Source: Pseudonocardia sp.
GTDB taxonomy: Bacteria > Actinomycetota > Actinomycetes > Mycobacteriales > Pseudonocardiaceae
Assembly: GCA_030147065.1 (NCBI GenBank)
Contig: JASLAP010000277.1
Coordinates: 1 to 5,568, forward strand
DNA: 5,568 nucleotides
Direction: 5' to 3'
The position numbers and the translations under genes were made by a program. This document shows, piece by piece, positions 4,493 through 5,568 of the stretch (the stretch's first letter is position 1; each line of letters begins with the position of its first letter). The notes beneath the pieces are model-generated. The model made no database searches. It was not told the DNA's origin and saw nothing but the letters and a program-made list of their open reading frames with translations.

Positions 4493-5568
4493 GTGACCGA
4501 GCCCTACCTGGTCGGGCTGGACCTGGTCGGGCGCCGGGTGGTGGTGGTCGGCGGCGGGTCGGTGGCCCAGCGCCGGCTCGGCGGCCTGCTCGCCGCGGGC
4601 GCCGACGTCGAGGTGGTGGCGCCCGAGGTCACCCCGGCGGTGGAGGGCATGGCCGCGGCCGGCGAGCTGCACTGGACCGCCCGCGCCTACCGCGACGGCG
4701 ACCTGGAGAGCGCCTGGTACGCGATCGCCTGCACCGACGACCCCGGGGCCAACGCCGCGGTCGCCGACGAGGCCGCCCGGCGCCGGGTGTTCTGCGTGCG
4801 CGCCGACCACGCCCCGTCCGGCAGCGCGGTCACCCCGGCCGTCGGCCGCCACGACGGGCTGACGGTGGGGGTGCTGGCCGGGGGACGGCCCCGGCGCGCC
4901 GCCGCGGTGCGCACGGCGCTGCTGGAGGCCGTGCAGGCCGGCGTGGTCGACGACACCGCCGAGCCCGTCCGGCCGGGGGTGGCGCTGGTCGGGGGCGGGC
5001 CCGGCGACCCGGAGCTGATCACCGTGCGCGGCCGGCGGCTGCTGTCGCGGGCGGACGTGGTGGTCACCGACCGGCTCGGCCCGCGCGACCTGCTCGACGC
5101 GCTGGGCCAGCACGTCGAGGTGATCGACGCCTCCAAGATCCCCTACGGCCGGGCGATGGCCCAGACCCGGATCAACGAGCTGCTGGTCGAGCACGCCAGG
5201 GCCGGGCGGTTCGTGGTGCGGCTCAAGGGCGGTGACCCGTACGTGTTCGGCCGCGGGTTCGAGGAGGTGCTGGCCTGCGCCGAGGCCGGCGTGCCGGTGA
5301 CGGTGGTGCCCGGGATCACCAGCGCGTTCGCCGCCCCGGCCACCGCCGACGTGCCGGTCAGCCACCGCGGGGTGGCGCACGAGATCGTCGTGGTGTCCGG
5401 GCACGTGCCGCCGGGCGACCCGCGCAGCCTGGTCGACTGGCCGGCGCTGGCCCGGCTGCGCGGCACCCTGGTGCTGATGATGGCCGTCGAGCGGATCGGG
5501 GTGTTCGCCGACGCGCTGCTGGCCGGCGGCCGCCCGGCCGACACGCCGGTGGCGGTGGTCCAGGACGG
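4493..5568 (+). CDS. cysG: CysG-type fusion: precorrin-2 dehydrogenase/ferrochelatase and uroporphyrinogen-III C-methyltransferase (3' end missing)
   Basis: The reading frame stays open for 358 codons to the end of the window, where it ends at TPVAVVQD, so perhaps 40-60 residues are missing. The N-terminal domain (residues 1 to about 150) has an NAD-binding strand and loop VVVVGGGSVAQRR (16-28), then ACTDDPGAN, and FCVRAD with D105, which aligns with the catalytic D104 of enterobacterial CysG. It should oxidise precorrin-2 to sirohydrochlorin and may insert iron. The second domain is the SAM-dependent methyltransferase that makes precorrin-2 from uroporphyrinogen III: VGGGPGDPEL (from 166), RLKGGDPYVFGRG (GGDP 246-249) and VVPGITSA (PGIT 273-276). 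The linker between domains is about 55 residues shorter than in E. coli CysG, so the dimerisation segment is largely absent. Such fusions are often named cobA or cysG in actinobacteria. It supplies both siroheme and cobalamin synthesis, consistent with cobB and cobO nearby. Confidence 0.94.
   Translation, partial: MTEPYLVGLDLVGRRVVVVGGGSVAQRRLGGLLAAGADVEVVAPEVTPAVEGMAAAGELHWTARAYRDGDLESAWYAIACTDDPGANAAVADEAARRRVFCVRADHAPSGSAVTPAVGRHDGLTVGVLAGGRPRRAAAVRTALLEAVQAGVVDDTAEPVRPGVALVGGGPGDPELITVRGRRLLSRADVVVTDRLGPRDLLDALGQHVEVIDASKIPYGRAMAQTRINELLVEHARAGRFVVRLKGGDPYVFGRGFEEVLACAEAGVPVTVVPGITSAFAAPATADVPVSHRGVAHEIVVVSGHVPPGDPRSLVDWPALARLRGTLVLMMAVERIGVFADALLAGGRPADTPVAVVQD

Noticed and set aside
4477..5235. 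Forward frame from ATG 4477 overlapping cysG
   Set aside because: The translation is Arg/Gly/Ala-rich and motif-free. The conserved CysG domains lie in the frame of GTG 4493.
4043..5404. Long reverse-strand open frame opposite the patatin end and cysG (453 codons)
   Set aside because: It is low-complexity His/Gly/Pro/Arg sequence without domain signatures, opposite two well-supported genes.

Overview
The window is very GC-rich, with codons ending overwhelmingly in G or C and several GTG starts. This points to a high-GC actinomycete. The order cobO – cobB – cysG/cobA matches, from memory, the cobalamin locus of Mycobacterium tuberculosis (cobO, cobB and cysG adjacent). Together with the style of the proteins, this suggests Mycobacteriales or Pseudonocardiales, most likely Pseudonocardiales; that placement is inference. 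All real genes lie on the + strand, and long reverse-strand frames are composition artefacts.

Layout. Positions 2-220 are the C-terminus of CobO, the corrinoid adenosyltransferase. A 61-base gap carrying a possible leaderless promoter leads to a metallo-beta-lactamase-fold hydrolase (282-929). This is followed almost without a gap by a YajO-like aldo/keto reductase (941-1912), whose stop overlaps the GTG start of cobB (1909-3267, cobyrinate a,c-diamide synthase) in a GTGA junction. After 115 bases with an inverted repeat and a strong ribosome binding site comes a complete patatin-like phospholipase (3383-4390). A 102-base spacer with a terminator-like hairpin then leads to a CysG-type fusion (4493 to beyond the end), which joins precorrin-2 dehydrogenase/ferrochelatase to uroporphyrinogen-III C-methyltransferase.

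How they fit together. CysG/CobA acts at the entry to the corrin and siroheme branch (uroporphyrinogen III to precorrin-2 and onward). CobB amidates the corrin ring at the a and c side chains, and CobO adenosylates the cobalt of the product. The hydrolase, reductase and patatin have no established cobalamin role and look like accessory genes inserted into a conserved cob block. The reductase and cobB are nevertheless arranged for coupled translation.

No clearly novel system is visible. The most unusual signal is a compact set of overlapping perfect inverted repeats inside cobB, at the linker between its two domains (2615-2679). It could be a palindromic element that landed in frame within a gene. 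Other points of interest are the hairpin abutting the patatin ribosome binding site, the hairpin before cysG with an alternative pairing partner, and a CysG fusion that lacks the long linker of the enterobacterial enzyme.
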